From contig NZ_AP022567.1 of assembly GCF_010727475.1 (NCBI RefSeq), positions 7,942,722-8,006,721 on the forward strand: a DNA stretch of 64,000 nt, given 5' to 3'. This DNA comes from Mycolicibacterium mageritense (GTDB taxonomy: Bacteria > Actinomycetota > Actinomycetes > Mycobacteriales > Mycobacteriaceae). Below, in pieces: positions 63,396 to 64,000 of the stretch. Position 1 is the stretch's first letter; the number at the start of each line of letters is the position of its first letter. Below the pieces are notes generated by a model. That model was given only the letters and a program-made list of their open reading frames with translations. It ran no database searches and was not told the DNA's origin. A program made the translations under genes and the position numbers.

Positions 63396-64000
63396 GCGTC
63401 ACCCACAGCCAAGCGCCCTCTTTCCCTCCCACCACCCTCACGCCGCGCCCGAAAACCCACCCGACCAGCCGATTCAGAGTCCCGTGTGGCGGGTGACCAG
63501 GTGACCGTGTACGCCGCGCAGTCCCGATATACCGCTGACCAGCGGAAACGGGACCATATGCCCGCTAGTGGTCACATGGTCACCACGTGTTCCACAGCCG
63601 CGCCCTCCTGCCCACCACCGCCCCCCGATGGGCAGGCGACCGCCGTTCAGGGCTCTCACAGGGCACACAGCCGCGATTCCCGCATCAGGTGTCCGATTGC
63701 CCGCCGCGACCCGCCCAGTGGCTCAGAGGGCGCACAGCGCCCCTCAGCGCCACCTTGCGCATCCCCGCAACGGATCGGTTGACCGCCGCCCGATGCCTGA
63801 TGTGCGCCGTCCACGCACCACGGAAGTTCCCGGTGTGCGCATGATCACGCACAGCGGCAGTTGTGGCGTTTTGATTACAACTGCCCCGAAAAGGCTGCAA
63901 CTGCCCGATGCCCGAGGGCAGGTAGACCACCTCTCCCGCGACCCCAGGAAAAGTCCCCATCGACCACCCCACCCACGCCCAACGCAGCGCCCTTCACCGT
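63396..64000. other. Gene-free right edge of the window
   Basis: I see no credible gene in these 605 bp. There are pairs of GTGACC (63494, 63503) facing GGTCAC (63573, 63582) and a hairpin GGCAGTTGT (63856-63864) / ACAACTGCC (63877-63885). No copy of the tRNA-Lys 3' end is found, so the element's right end is further on. Confidence 0.5.

Noticed and set aside
62683..63972. Open frames of 60-100 codons at the right edge
   Set aside because: They overlap repeats, have no ribosome site or domain, and read like translated palindromes.
46692..64000. Prophage
   Set aside because: No capsid, terminase, tail, or lysis gene in 17 kb, and an FtsK-type translocase with DUF2637 and DUF3987-type proteins fits an AICE better.
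62000..64000. attR (second copy of the tRNA-Lys 3' end)
   Set aside because: I searched the last part by eye for GGTTCGAAACCC and found none; it must be outside the window.

Overview
The window is high-GC actinobacterial DNA. Gene content and order point to a fast-growing Mycolicibacterium related to the M. smegmatis group: NAD-glutamate dehydrogenase, EttA, SsbB, plsB2-plsC-WS/DGAT, the bkd-citE-fadE19-accA1-accD1 leucine operon with its TetR regulator, cmrA, orn and ldtB follow the Rv2476c to Rv2518c order of M. tuberculosis, and two MspA-family porin-like genes, absent from slow growers, are present.

Layout of the chromosome part (1-46.69 kb): 1-10.3 kb, gdh start, ettA, ssb, a CopD/CtaG membrane protein and a lipid operon (WS/DGAT, plsC, plsB2) with 4-nt overlaps. 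10.4-16.2 kb, tRNA-Arg, a universal stress protein and the propionate block prpDBC with divergent prpR. 16.2-18.9 kb, cobalamin-independent metE under a cobalamin riboswitch. 18.9-24.4 kb, exported proteins, the porin-like pair and an lspA paralogue. 24.4-36.1 kb, a methyltransferase, echA14 and the branched-chain catabolic genes bkdABC, citE, maoC, fadE19, accA1, accD1, which together take branched-chain keto acids through acyl-CoA dehydrogenation, carboxylation, hydration and lysis; the divergent TetR gene shares a large palindromic operator region with accD1. 36.2-46.5 kb, cell-envelope and RNA-turnover genes (Rv2507-like, MFS, cmrA, HerA-like, orn), tRNA-His, small accessory genes and ldtB.

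At 46.62 kb a tRNA-Lys(CTT) gene is followed at once by a tyrosine integrase reading toward it. From there to the right edge the window is an integrated mobile element: integrase, XRE repressor, HTH/excisionase-like proteins, chains of tiny overlapping genes, an FtsK/SpoIIIE-type translocase (TraB-like), a set of small membrane proteins, a DUF2637 membrane protein, winged-helix and ribbon-helix-helix-like proteins, a DUF3987-type replication protein, and about 1.4 kb without genes that holds an AT-rich core centred between perfect 33-bp inverted repeats, a good candidate origin. There is no relaxase or type IV secretion set, so the best class is an actinomycete integrative and conjugative element (AICE). 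Its right end lies outside the window.

Many genes of the element, mainly on the minus strand at 52-62.3 kb and the integrase, are broken by single-base indels, whereas I see none in 46 kb of chromosome. The reading frames are otherwise well kept, so either the element's consensus sequence is poor or the element is in early decay. I used pseudogene for these and describe the reconstructed protein.
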